Below, piece by piece: positions 14,820-22,650 of a DNA stretch of 25,787 nucleotides. The position numbers and the translations under genes were made by a program. The stretch is taken from the IMG/VR virus record IMGVR_UViG_3300044858_003322, positions 1-25,787 of that record; one strand, given 5' to 3'. This DNA comes from a virus. Positions within the stretch are counted from its first letter, which is position 1; the number at the start of each line of letters is the position of its first letter. Below the pieces are notes generated by a model that worked only from the letters and a program-made list of their open reading frames with translations, searched no databases and was not told where the DNA came from.

Positions 14820-15439
14820 TGGCGATCACCTTCCCCCTCTCGCTGCCCTCGGTCGGCGGCATCTCCGGCGTCACCATCACCATGGTCGACGTGGTCGGCG
14901 TCGGCGAATCGCCCTTCACCCTCTCGCAGGAGACCTTCGAGCACGCCGGCAAGCGCTTCGAGGCCGCGGTGCAGGTCGGGCGCATGGCCCGCGCCGATGC
15001 CGAGCAGTGGGTGGCCTTCCTCGCCACCCTGCGCGGGCGGCGCGGCACCTTCCTGATGGGCGACCCCATCGGCGCCACGCCGCGCGGCGTCGCCACCGGC
15101 ACGCCGCTGGTGAAGGGTGCCGCCCAGACCGGCGGCACCCTGCTGACCGACGGCTGGACCATCAGCACCACCGGCATCCTCAAAACCGGCGACTGGATAC
15201 AGCTCGGCACCAGCACGTCGTCGCGGCTGCACAAACTGCTGCAGGATGCCAACAGCGACGGCAGCGGCAACGCCACGCTGGAGCTGTGGCCCGGCCCGCG
15301 CATCGCGCCGGCCGACAACGAGGCCATCGTGGTCAGCAATGCCAAGGGCCTGTGGCGGCTGGCCGGCAATTCGCGCAGCTACGACATCGGCGCCGCCATG
15401 ACCATCGGCCTCGGCTTCAACTGCGTGGAGGCCTTGTAA
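14819..15439 (+). CDS. Minor tail / distal tail protein
   Basis: The 206-residue protein follows the tape measure, where lambda gpM-like or Dit-like tip proteins are found. It has a beta-rich N-terminal domain (SPFTLSQETFEHAGKRFEAA, then MARADAEQWVAFLATLRGRRGTFLMGDP) typical of tail-tip ring proteins. A second domain (GWTISTTGILKTGDWIQLGT and RLHKLLQDANSDGSG) resembles the galectin-like or OB-like extra domains of distal tail proteins. It probably forms the ring joining tube and tip. The exact family is uncertain. Confidence 0.75.
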   Translation: MAITFPLSLPSVGGISGVTITMVDVVGVGESPFTLSQETFEHAGKRFEAAVQVGRMARADAEQWVAFLATLRGRRGTFLMGDPIGATPRGVATGTPLVKGAAQTGGTLLTDGWTISTTGILKTGDWIQLGTSTSSRLHKLLQDANSDGSGNATLELWPGPRIAPADNEAIVVSNAKGLWRLAGNSRSYDIGAAMTIGLGFNCVEAL

Positions 15440-15441
15440 TC

Positions 15442-16002
15442 ATGGCGCGCGCACTTACCGCCGGCATGCTCGCCGCCATGGCCACCGGCAATCTGCGACC
15501 GCTGATCCTCTACGAGGGCGAGTTCGCTGGCGGCACCGTGCGCCTGTTCTCCGGCCACGGCTCGCTGGTCTGGAACGGCAACACCTTCACCGGCAGCGGC
15601 CAGATGCTGCGGATATCCGCCATCCAGGAAGTCTCGGCCCTGCAGGCAATCAACTTCACCATCTCGCTCAACGGCGAGCTGCCGGCGCTCATCCAGGTGG
15701 CGCTGGCCCAGGTGCGCCGCGGCAAATCCGGCAGCGTCTGGCTTGGCCTGCTCGACAGCAACAACGCGCTGATCGCCGATCCTTTCTTGTGCTTCAAGGG
15801 CCGCGCCGACAAACCGGACATCGTGCCCGACCCGTCGCACACCGTGATTTCCGTCGCCTACGAATCGCGCCTGATCGACGCCTCGCGCCGGCGCGAGCGG
15901 CGCTACACCTCGGAAGACCAGCAAATCGATTTCCCGGGCGACAAGGGCTTCGATCAAGTGCCCAGCCTGCAGGACACACAATTCACCTGGGGGCGGCGAT
16001 GA
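15442..16002 (+). CDS. Minor tail protein (tip/hub, gpL-like position)
   Basis: This 186-residue protein starts two bases after the previous stop. It shows RPLILYEGEFAGGTVRLFSGHG, WNGNTFTGSGQMLRIS, SLNGELPALIQVAL and YESRLIDASRRRERRYTSEDQQ, a pattern common in siphophage tip proteins between the distal tail protein and the NlpC-like protein. The tail-tip hub assignment is from order and pattern. The frame is open upstream in the previous gene, but no start there fits. Confidence 0.75.
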   Translation: MARALTAGMLAAMATGNLRPLILYEGEFAGGTVRLFSGHGSLVWNGNTFTGSGQMLRISAIQEVSALQAINFTISLNGELPALIQVALAQVRRGKSGSVWLGLLDSNNALIADPFLCFKGRADKPDIVPDPSHTVISVAYESRLIDASRRRERRYTSEDQQIDFPGDKGFDQVPSLQDTQFTWGRR

Positions 16003-16421
16003 GGCGCGACGGATGGGAATCACGGCTCGCCGCCGTGATCGAAGCCGCCGCCGGGCGGCCCTACGTGCTGGGCGAGAACGATTGCCTGCGCCTGGCTTGC
16101 GCCGCCGTCGAGGCGCTGACCGGCGTCGACTTCTGGCCGCGCTTTAGTGGAAAACGCGGCTACAAAACCAAGCGGCAGGCGCTGGTGACCATCGCCAAGA
16201 TCGCGCCCTCACTGGGTGAAGCAGTGACGGCCACGCTCGCCGTGTCGCCAGCGCCGACTTTCTCGGCCCTGCGCGGCGACCTGCTGCTGTACCGCGACGA
16301 GCAGGGCGAAGACCATCTGGGCGTCTGCGTCGGCCGCGACGTAGTGCTGATGGCCGCTGAAGGACCGCTCACCGTCGGCATCGAGCATGCCGGCCTGCTG
16401 TGTTCGTGGAGGATCGGCTGA
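15999..16421 (+). CDS. Tail assembly protein, NlpC/P60-like (DUF6950 type)
   Basis: The 140-residue protein has PYVLGENDCLRLACAAVEALTGVDF near residue 21, where the Cys (about residue 29) is placed like the nucleophile of NlpC/P60 hydrolases such as lambda gpK. A later DHLGVCVG segment supplies a possible catalytic His. Such proteins sit before the J-like protein and act at the tail tip in assembly or peptidoglycan entry. A linker AVSPAPTFS shares a 20-bp repeat with the chaperone gene. The start overlaps the previous stop by four bases. Confidence 0.78.
   Translation: MRRDGWESRLAAVIEAAAGRPYVLGENDCLRLACAAVEALTGVDFWPRFSGKRGYKTKRQALVTIAKIAPSLGEAVTATLAVSPAPTFSALRGDLLLYRDEQGEDHLGVCVGRDVVLMAAEGPLTVGIEHAGLLCSWRIG
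16239..16264 (+). repeat. Dispersed coding repeat, copy 3
   Basis: Bases 16245-16264 match 12183-12202 exactly, with one difference in the five-to-six bases before. It encodes AVSPAPTFS in the NlpC/P60-like protein, in the same frame as in the chaperone gene. Confidence 0.85.
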
Positions 16422-19045
16422 TGCCTACCTCTGTTGTTGCCGCGGTGGCCGCTTCAGCTGTCTCCGAGTATGTGGTCGGCGCCGCCATATTTGAAACTGT
16501 GCTGGCGAATCAAATCCTCGGCGCAGTGGCCGGCGGCCTGACATCCATGGCGGTCAACGCCGCCTTCTCCGATTCCTCCGACACCAGCCAGGGCCAGCAG
16601 CAATTCGTCCAGGAACTGCGCGACAACCTGGTCACCGTGCGCCAGCCGATCTCGCACTGGCGGTACATCTACGGCCGCGACCGCGTGCCCGGCGCGCTGA
16701 CCTTCATGCATGAGAGCGCGGACGACAAGCTCCACATCGTGATCACCTTCGCCGGACATGTCTGCGAAGAGATCGAGGCCATCCAGTTCAACGACGAGGT
16801 GGTGCCGCTCGATGTCGACGGCAACGCCACCGGCCGCTACGCCGGCTACGTGCGCATCAAGAAGTCGCTCGGTGCCGAAGCCGGCCAGCCCTTCCCCGAC
16901 TTGGTGGCCGAATCCGAAGGCAAGTGGACCGACACCTGGCGCCAGAGCGGCCGCACCAAGATTTACGTGCGTCTCACCTTCAGCCCTGACATCTTCCCCA
17001 CCGGCCTGCCGAACATCACCGCCATCATCAAGGGCAAGAAGGTCTATGACCCGCGCACCGCGACCGAGGTGTGGAGCGACAACGCCAGCCTGTGCCAGGC
17101 CGACTTCCTCTGCGACGCCCCCGCCGGGCTCGGCTCCGTCTATGCCGTCGAGATCGACGAGCCGCAGCTGATCGCGGCGGCAAACATCGACGACGAGCCG
17201 GTCAACCTCGCCGCCGGCGGCACCGAAAAACGCTACACGCTCAACGGCAGCTTTTTCGTCAATGCCGAACCGCGCACCCCGCTGGGGCGGATGCTGACGG
17301 CGAACGCCGGCAAGGCGCGCTACATCGGCGGCGTCTGGCGCCTGCATCCGGCGGCCTACGCCACGCCGACCATCACGCTGAATGAAGGCGACGTCCGCGC
17401 CGTGCCGCACATCACCCCGCGGCTGTCTGGTGCCGATCTGGCCAACGGCGTCAAGGGCTTGTACGTCTCGGAAGACAACTACTGGCAGTCGACCGACTTC
17501 CCGCCGATCACCAACGCCACCTACCTCGCTGAAGACGAAGGCGAGCGCTCCTGGCGCGAGCTGGACCTGCCCTTCACCAAGAGCGCCGCCACCGCGCAGC
17601 GCATCGCCAAGATCGAGCTGGAGCAGGTGCGCCAGCAGATCGGTGTCGATTGGCCGGGGAAATTCACCTGCTACCGCCTGCAGCCTGGCGATACCGTCAA
17701 GCTGGATTTCACCCTGCTGGGCTGGTCCGAAAAGGTCTTCGAAGTCGAGCAGGCCGGGCTGGTGTTCGAAGAAGACGACGGCATTCGCATCGGCTGCGAC
17801 ATGGTGCTGCGCGAAACGGCGTCGAGCGTCTTCGACTGGAATTCCGGCGAAGAAACCATTGTCGACCCCGCGCCGGACACCAACCTGCCCGACCCCTACA
17901 CCGTCGCCGCCCCCGGCACGCCCGACGTCGCCGAAGCCCTGTTCGAGACCACTGGATCGGCGGGCGTCAAGGCCCGCGCCACGATGTCGTGGGCGGCGGT
18001 CACCGATGCCTTCGTGCGCGATTACCTGCCCGAGTACCGCGTCGCCGGGGGCGCGTGGGTAGTGCTGCCGGCCTCCGCCGCGCTGGCGATCGACATCAAC
18101 GACATCGCGCCGGGGCAGTATGAATTCCGCGTCCGCGCCCGCAATTCGATGGGTGTTTCGTCTGCGTATTCCGCCACCCGCGCCAAAGAAATCCTCGGCC
18201 TCACAGCGCCGCCAGCGGACATTACGGGGCTGGGTATCCAGGCCGCCGGCGGCTTGGCCATCCTCACCTTCGCGCTGCATCCGGATCTCGATGTGCGCCA
18301 GGGCGGCGCGATTCGTGCGCGGCACTCGCCCAGCCTTTCCGGCGCGACATGGGAAACCAGCACCGGCATCGGCGAAGCCGGCGCCGGCACGGCCACCGTG
18401 CTGGTGCTGCCGCTCAAGGCCGGCACCTACCTGCTCAAGGCTGAAGACAGCGGCGGCCGGCCCTCCGTCACCGCCGCCAGCATCAGCACCAAACAAGCCA
18501 CCGCGCTGGCGTGGAGCACGCTGTCATCGGTGCAGGAGGACGACGACTTCCTTGGCACGCATTCCAGCACCTACGTCGACGGCGTCGATCTGCAACTGGG
18601 CAGCGACACGCTGTTCGATGCCGCGACGGGCAATTTCGACGATGCCGCCGGCCTCTTCGACTACTTCGGTGGCGTGGCAGCAGCTGGCACTTATGACTTC
18701 GCGGCCGGCATGGACCTGGGCGTCGTGTCGCGCGTTCGCCTGACCTCGTTGATCGCCGCCTCGGCGGTCAACGTATCGACCAGTTTCGACGAAACGGCCG
18801 GGCTGTTCGACGATGCCGCCGGGCTGTTCGACGGCACCGAAGGCGCGCCGGTCGACGCCTGGGTCGAAGCGCGCGAGACCGACGACGACCCCGCCGGCAC
18901 CCCGACGTGGTCTGCCTGGAAGCGGCTCGACGCCGCCGAATTCGTCGCCCGCGGCTTTGATTTCCGCGCCCGCCTGACCAGCGGCGACCTGAACTACACC
19001 ATCAAGATCACTCAGTTGCGCGTCGCGGCTGAGCAAATTGCCTAA
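16421..19045 (+). CDS. Tail tip / host specificity protein (J-like)
   Basis: This 874-residue protein starts at the ATG overlapping the previous stop, with GGAGGA seven bases upstream. Residues about 1-55 are an Ala/Gly-rich hydrophobic segment like that of J homologues. Hub-like domains follow, with QPISHWRYIYGRDRVPGALTF near residue 72, RTPLGRMLTANAGK near 286 and GCDMVLRETASSVF near 465. Residues about 500-580 form a fibronectin III-like module (QYEFRVRARNSMGVSSAYS). Near 731-749 and 788-806 lie repeats of a seven-residue unit FD-x-A-A-G-L. It closes the tail tip and may contact the host. The receptor-binding part may reside in the next gene. Confidence 0.87.
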   Translation: MPTSVVAAVAASAVSEYVVGAAIFETVLANQILGAVAGGLTSMAVNAAFSDSSDTSQGQQQFVQELRDNLVTVRQPISHWRYIYGRDRVPGALTFMHESADDKLHIVITFAGHVCEEIEAIQFNDEVVPLDVDGNATGRYAGYVRIKKSLGAEAGQPFPDLVAESEGKWTDTWRQSGRTKIYVRLTFSPDIFPTGLPNITAIIKGKKVYDPRTATEVWSDNASLCQADFLCDAPAGLGSVYAVEIDEPQLIAAANIDDEPVNLAAGGTEKRYTLNGSFFVNAEPRTPLGRMLTANAGKARYIGGVWRLHPAAYATPTITLNEGDVRAVPHITPRLSGADLANGVKGLYVSEDNYWQSTDFPPITNATYLAEDEGERSWRELDLPFTKSAATAQRIAKIELEQVRQQIGVDWPGKFTCYRLQPGDTVKLDFTLLGWSEKVFEVEQAGLVFEEDDGIRIGCDMVLRETASSVFDWNSGEETIVDPAPDTNLPDPYTVAAPGTPDVAEALFETTGSAGVKARATMSWAAVTDAFVRDYLPEYRVAGGAWVVLPASAALAIDINDIAPGQYEFRVRARNSMGVSSAYSATRAKEILGLTAPPADITGLGIQAAGGLAILTFALHPDLDVRQGGAIRARHSPSLSGATWETSTGIGEAGAGTATVLVLPLKAGTYLLKAEDSGGRPSVTAASISTKQATALAWSTLSSVQEDDDFLGTHSSTYVDGVDLQLGSDTLFDAATGNFDDAAGLFDYFGGVAAAGTYDFAAGMDLGVVSRVRLTSLIAASAVNVSTSFDETAGLFDDAAGLFDGTEGAPVDAWVEARETDDDPAGTPTWSAWKRLDAAEFVARGFDFRARLTSGDLNYTIKITQLRVAAEQIA

Positions 19046-19056
19046 AGGACCCCGCC

Positions 19057-20205
19057 ATGCCGCAACATGACATGATCATCGCAAACGCGAACTTCCCCAC
19101 CCTTCGAGCCGACGTCAACGACGCCCTCGCGGCGCTGGTAGCCAACAGCAGCGGCGCCACGGCGCCGGCTACCGCTTACGCCCACCAATGGTGGGCCGAT
19201 ACTACCGCTGGCATTCTCAAGCGCCGAAATACCGCCAACAGTGGATGGATCGATGTCATGAGCCTGGCCACCGGCCTGGTCATCGGCACCGACGTGCAGG
19301 CGTATGACGCCAACACGGTGAAGAAGAACGTCGCCAACACCTTCGGCGCCGCCCAGCGCGGCGCCTACGTCGTACTCACCGATGGCGCGACGATCACGCC
19401 GGACTTCGCACTGGCCAACCAGTACCGGGTGCAGCTCGGCGGCAACCGCACCCTGGCGAATCCGAGCAACCTGGTCGCCGGCCAATCCGGCGCGATCGAC
19501 ATCTACCAGGACAGCACCGGCAGCCGCACGCTGGCTTACCAGTGGGGCTGGCAGTTCGCCGGGGGTACGGCGCCGACGCTCACGACCACAGCGCGCGCCA
19601 AGGACAAGCTGGCCTACTCGGTCGATGTGTATGCGCAAGCGACCGTCACCATCACCATCGCCACACCGGGCGTGGTGACCTGGAATGCCCACGGCTTGAT
19701 GGCGGGGCAGCAGGTACAGCTCTCCACCACCGGAGCGCTGCCCACGGGCCTTGCGGCAGCCACGACTTACTTTGTAATTCCGGTAGACGCCAACAGCTTC
19801 CAGCTCGCCGCGACGCAGAGCGGTGCCGCGATCAACACCACCGGCTCACAGTCCGGCGTGCACACCATGACGGCGATCAGCATCACCGGCGCACTGAACA
19901 CCGGCGAGTCTGCTCCAATGTTTGAATGCTGTGCATGGGTGTTTTTCAACGGCACCGGAACTGTTTCGATTTATGGTAGCGGCAACGTGTCGAGCATTAC
20001 TGACCACGGGACCGGCGATTACACCGTGAATTTCACGGCGGCACTGCCTGATGCGAATTACGCCATTGTCGGCAGCACGCAGTCGGTCTTCAACTCCTAC
20101 AACGGCACCGACGCTCGGACGGCGTCTGCCGCCAGGGTGCGGACCATCAACTCCGGCGGATCGGTAACTGATTGGTCCTACGTTGATATTGCCTTCTTCC
20201 GCTAA
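19057..20205 (+). CDS. Tail fibre / receptor-binding protein with inserted module
   Basis: The 382-residue protein begins with an N-terminal attachment region (ANFPTLRADVNDALAALVANSSG) and a WWADTTAGILKRRN segment common in phage fibres. Residues about 120-190 are a beta-structured shaft. Residues about 194-272 look like an inserted beta module (VVTWNAHGLMAGQQVQLSTTGALP), a type seen in many virion proteins. The C-terminal head carries FFNGTGTVSIYGSGNVSS and TVNFTAALPDANYAIVGS, a fibre tip domain found in adhesins. It probably binds the host surface. AAAGGA overlaps the previous stop. Confidence 0.83.
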   Translation: MPQHDMIIANANFPTLRADVNDALAALVANSSGATAPATAYAHQWWADTTAGILKRRNTANSGWIDVMSLATGLVIGTDVQAYDANTVKKNVANTFGAAQRGAYVVLTDGATITPDFALANQYRVQLGGNRTLANPSNLVAGQSGAIDIYQDSTGSRTLAYQWGWQFAGGTAPTLTTTARAKDKLAYSVDVYAQATVTITIATPGVVTWNAHGLMAGQQVQLSTTGALPTGLAAATTYFVIPVDANSFQLAATQSGAAINTTGSQSGVHTMTAISITGALNTGESAPMFECCAWVFFNGTGTVSIYGSGNVSSITDHGTGDYTVNFTAALPDANYAIVGSTQSVFNSYNGTDARTASAARVRTINSGGSVTDWSYVDIAFFR

Positions 20206-20228
20206 CTACTACCGCAAGGAGACCCCCG

Positions 20229-20483
20229 ATGAATACGCGCATTATTTTTCAAAACAACGCAGGCGGCGTTGTCATCATTATTCCGTCACCAGAAGCCCTC
20301 AATAAATACGGGATCGAGGCCATCGCGCAGAAGGATGTGCCGGCGGGCAAGCCTTACAAGATCGTCGATGTCGCCGACATTCCAACCGACCGCACCTTCC
20401 GCGCGGCATGGGAAGTTGATGTCGCCACCCTCACCGACGGCGTTGGCGCAGAGAGCAACGAATTCCCGCAGGAGGCTATGTGA
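20229..20483 (+). CDS. Small fibre-associated protein
   Basis: This 84-residue protein follows the fibre gene with AAGGAGA eight bases upstream. It contains VVIIIPSPEALNKYGIEAIAQKDVPAG and TDRTFRAAWEVDVATL, a pattern often seen in small proteins encoded next to phage tail fibres. It may help fibre folding or attachment. I cannot give a specific family. The next gene starts at a GTG that overlaps its stop. Confidence 0.7.
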   Translation: MNTRIIFQNNAGGVVIIIPSPEALNKYGIEAIAQKDVPAGKPYKIVDVADIPTDRTFRAAWEVDVATLTDGVGAESNEFPQEAM

Positions 20484-20776
20484 TTACGATCAATCAAAAT
20501 AGAGCGGCACTACATACCCGAGCCACCGCCAAAGTCGCCCGCGCCGCCGCCGTCGCCGCGATCGCCGTCACGGTGGGCGACAAGACGTTCGACGGCGACG
20601 AGCAAAGCCAGACCCGCATGGCCCGCGCCATCCTCGGCCTGCGCGCCGCCGGCGTGCCGACCATCGTCTGGACGCTGGCCGACAACACCGTGACGCCGGT
20701 GACCGAAGCCGAGCTGACTCAGGCGCTGATCCTTGCTGGACAAGCGCAGGCCGCGCTGTGGCCGCTCAACGTGTGA
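20480..20776 (+). CDS. DUF4376-type tail fibre-associated protein
   Basis: The 98-residue protein starts at GTG 20480, with GGAGG at 20471-20475 and overlap with the previous stop. It has the DUF4376 pattern: an N-terminal helix, VTVGDKTFDGDEQSQTRMARAI, then TIVWTLADNTVTPVTEAELTQAL. This domain occurs in fibre-associated or tail-fibre assembly proteins. The role is inferred from this linkage. Confidence 0.8.
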   Translation: MITINQNRAALHTRATAKVARAAAVAAIAVTVGDKTFDGDEQSQTRMARAILGLRAAGVPTIVWTLADNTVTPVTEAELTQALILAGQAQAALWPLNV

Positions 20777-21060
20777 TGTACGAGTACTTCCACAACCTGT
20801 TCCTCGCCGTGGATCAACTGTGCAACACGATCATCGGCGGTGATCCCGACGAGACATTTTCATCGCGGGTGGGGAAGTGCCTGCGCGGGGATCATGGAGT
20901 GCTCATCAGCATCTTGGCGTACCCGCTGGCGGTGGTCATCAACCTGCTGTTCATCTGGCAGGGCTGGAAGATGGATCACTGCCAGCAGTGCATCGAGGAT
21001 GACGAAGGGCAACGAGAGCTGGTTTTGAATACCCACTTGAAAGGACAGAATGGTGCCTGA
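20776..21060 (+). CDS. Lysis-region membrane protein
   Basis: This 94-residue protein begins YEYFHNLFLAVDQLCNTIIGGDPDETFSSRVGKCLRGDHG, a pattern I associate with small conserved proteins at the start of lysis cassettes in Pseudomonas and Burkholderia phages. One transmembrane segment (about residues 42-61, ISILAYPLAVVINLLFIW) is clear, followed by an HCQQC and a charged tail. A holin, antiholin or lysis-accessory role is possible but unproven. It shares a base with the previous stop and overlaps the holin by 11 bases. Confidence 0.7.
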   Translation: MYEYFHNLFLAVDQLCNTIIGGDPDETFSSRVGKCLRGDHGVLISILAYPLAVVINLLFIWQGWKMDHCQQCIEDDEGQRELVLNTHLKGQNGA

Positions 21061-21370
21061 AAAAATCGTCCAAGCCGCCACCGAATGGCGCGAGGCCATC
21101 GCACAGGCGCTTCTGTTCGGCCTGATCGGCACGCTGACTGGCCTTGGCCAGCTTCTGGCCAGCAAGGAAATCCTGACGCGGCGCATTGTGATCGGCCGCT
21201 GCCTCTCCACAGCAGGCATCGCCATGGCGGCGGGCGTGGTACTGCTGGCTTTCCCTGGCGTGCCGCCGATCGCGCAGATCGGCGTGGCGGCCGCTCTCGC
21301 CAGCCTGGGAACCTCGGGCCTGGAGCGCGTCATCCAGCGCGCACTCGGCATCGGCCGGGCGGGGGGCTGA
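21050..21370 (+). CDS. Holin, three transmembrane segments (LydA-like)
   Basis: The 106-residue protein has three hydrophobic segments at about residues 17-37, 50-69 and 74-95, and a basic loop (SKEILTRRIVIGR) between the first two. Size, topology and position before the endolysin fit a class I holin of the LydA/Phage_holin_3_3 kind. It would form inner-membrane holes that release the endolysin. AAGGA is four bases upstream of the ATG. The next gene starts three bases after its stop. Confidence 0.8.
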   Translation: MVPEKIVQAATEWREAIAQALLFGLIGTLTGLGQLLASKEILTRRIVIGRCLSTAGIAMAAGVVLLAFPGVPPIAQIGVAAALASLGTSGLERVIQRALGIGRAGG

Positions 21371-21373
21371 GCG

Positions 21374-21490
21374 ATGAATACCGTCGTCATCCTCGCGCTG
21401 ATTCTTCCCGTTGTGCTGATCGCCGTCGGTGGCTGGGCGATGTTTTGCGGGCACCGACATGACCGCGACAATCGAAAGGAGAAACCATGA
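21374..21490 (+). CDS. 38-residue single-pass membrane peptide in lysis cassette
   Basis: This short gene is easily missed. It encodes a Met-Asn start, a hydrophobic segment at about residues 4-24 (VVILALILPVVLIAVGGW), then a short His/Arg/Asp/Lys-rich tail. It begins three bases after the holin stop and overlaps the endolysin ATG by four bases (ATGA), the tight coupling expected of a real gene; its own 3' end carries AAAGGAG, which can serve as the endolysin ribosome binding site. It could be an antiholin, a pinholin-like peptide or a lysis modulator. No family is recognised. Confidence 0.6.
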   Translation: MNTVVILALILPVVLIAVGGWAMFCGHRHDRDNRKEKP

Positions 21491-21969
21491 TGATCGATCC
21501 GCAATGGCTCGCCATCGCCCGCCCGTTGGTCGGGCTGCATGAAATACACGGCCCGGACCACGCGCCGGAGATCCTCGACATGTGGCGCGCGATCAAGCGC
21601 AGCGGCATCCAGTCGGACGAGGTGCCGTGGTGCGCGGCGTTCGTCGGTGCCTGTCTGGAACGCGCCGGCATCCGCAGCAGCCGCTTCGAGTCGGCGGCGA
21701 GCTATCTCACTTGGGGCGTGCGGCTCGACGGGCCGCAGCATGGCTGCATCGTAGTGTTCAGCCGCGAGGGCGGCGGCCATGTCGGGTTCGTGGTCGGCAT
21801 GGACGCGGCGGGCAAACTGCTGGTGCTGGGCGGCAACCAGGGCGACAGCGTGAGCGTGAAGGCGTTTCCGCAGGATCGCGTGACCGGCTACCGTTGGCCG
21901 GTGGATGTGCCGATTCTGTCGCATGTGCTGCAAATCGGCACGGCGGAAACCAGTGCGAGCGAGGCGTGA
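21487..21969 (+). CDS. Endolysin, cysteine peptidase type (TIGR02594-like)
   Basis: The 160-residue protein carries the CHAP/NlpC-like catalytic pattern: VPWCAAFVGACLE with Cys 49 as probable nucleophile, GGGHVGFVVG with His 98, and LGGNQGDSVSV with Asn 117. An N-terminal segment (ARPLVGLHEIHGPDH) matches the TIGR02594 family. It should cleave peptide bonds of murein once the holin opens the membrane. No signal peptide is present, so release depends on the holin. It lies between holin and spanin genes. Confidence 0.88.
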   Translation: MMIDPQWLAIARPLVGLHEIHGPDHAPEILDMWRAIKRSGIQSDEVPWCAAFVGACLERAGIRSSRFESAASYLTWGVRLDGPQHGCIVVFSREGGGHVGFVVGMDAAGKLLVLGGNQGDSVSVKAFPQDRVTGYRWPVDVPILSHVLQIGTAETSASEA

Positions 21970-21970
21970 T

Positions 21971-22324
21971 ATGAATCCGACCATCCTGCTCGCGATCCTG
22001 CTCGCTATCTCCGTCGCCGGTAACGCCTGGCTGTTTCACGACCGCGACAAGCAGATCGCCGTCAGCGCCAAGACCGAGCAATTGGCCAAGGATACTCAGG
22101 CCGCCGCGGAGGCCTGCACGGCCGGCGTGACCGATCTCGAAACCGCCGGCAAGCGCCGCCATGCCGACCTGGTGGCCAAGCTCGCCGCGCAATCGGGCGA
22201 AGTGTCGGCGCTGAAGGGCGCTGCGATCGGCGCGCTCAACGCCAAGCCGACCGATCCCGCCGACTTGTGCAAGAGCATCGAACTCTACCTGCGCGGCGAA
22301 ATACGCAAGGAAAGGGGAAGGTGA
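21971..22324 (+). CDS. i-spanin (Rz-like)
   Basis: This 117-residue protein has an N-terminal membrane anchor (TILLAILLAISVAGNAWLF, about residues 3-21) and then a charged Ala-rich periplasmic coiled-coil region (DKQIAVSAKTEQLAKDTQAA). That is the layout of Rz-type inner-membrane spanins, which span the periplasm with a lipoprotein partner and fuse the two membranes in the last lysis step. The stop shares one base with the next start. Confidence 0.85.
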   Translation: MNPTILLAILLAISVAGNAWLFHDRDKQIAVSAKTEQLAKDTQAAAEACTAGVTDLETAGKRRHADLVAKLAAQSGEVSALKGAAIGALNAKPTDPADLCKSIELYLRGEIRKERGR

Positions 22325-22593
22325 TGCGCGCACATAAATCAATGTGTCTGGCGGCGCTGTCCGCGATCGCGCTGGCCGGATGCGCTGGCACAGCTACCGC
22401 GCCTGGTACGGTCAAGGTCGCCGTGGCCACCGCGTGCGATGCACCGGTGCCCGCCAAGCCGGTATTCCCGGCCGACACGCTTACGGGCGACGAGGACATC
22501 TTCACCTTGGGCAAAACGCTGTGGGCCGACCGCAAGGCGCGGCAGGCTTACGAGTTGGAGATACGCACGGCGCTGGAGGGTTGTGTGAAATGA
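22324..22593 (+). CDS. o-spanin lipoprotein (Rz1-like)
   Basis: The 89-residue protein has a lipoprotein signal: a basic start, a hydrophobic stretch and the lipobox LAGC with Cys 20 as the lipidated residue. The mature part is Pro/Ala-rich at first, then a helical tail with two Cys. It follows the Rz-like gene with a one-base overlap instead of being embedded in it, so this is a separated two-gene spanin. It would anchor in the outer membrane. Confidence 0.82.
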   Translation: MRAHKSMCLAALSAIALAGCAGTATAPGTVKVAVATACDAPVPAKPVFPADTLTGDEDIFTLGKTLWADRKARQAYELEIRTALEGCVK

Positions 22594-22606
22594 GATCCGG
22601 AATATT

Positions 22607-22626
22607 GCGCTGCCGATCGGCAGCGC
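22607..22626 (+). repeat. 20-bp perfect palindrome after the lysis cassette
   Basis: The 20 bases from 22607 to 22626 are a perfect palindrome centred on CGATCG. In RNA they would fold back on themselves; in DNA they could bind a dimeric protein. A second small hairpin (CGACG/CGTCG, 22629-22642) follows at once. No T-run follows either, so neither is a standard terminator. Confidence 0.8.
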
Positions 22627-22650
22627 TTCGACGGCGGCGTCGATAAAAGA

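Noticed and set aside
16400-16420. GTG start for the J-like protein seven codons upstream
   Set aside because: GGAGGA is placed correctly for ATG 16421, and the extra codons lie in the end of the previous gene.
16454-18496. 680-codon open frame on the minus strand across the J-like gene
   Set aside because: Same kind of shadow. Similar frames occur behind the capsid, connector, tape measure and tail tube genes.
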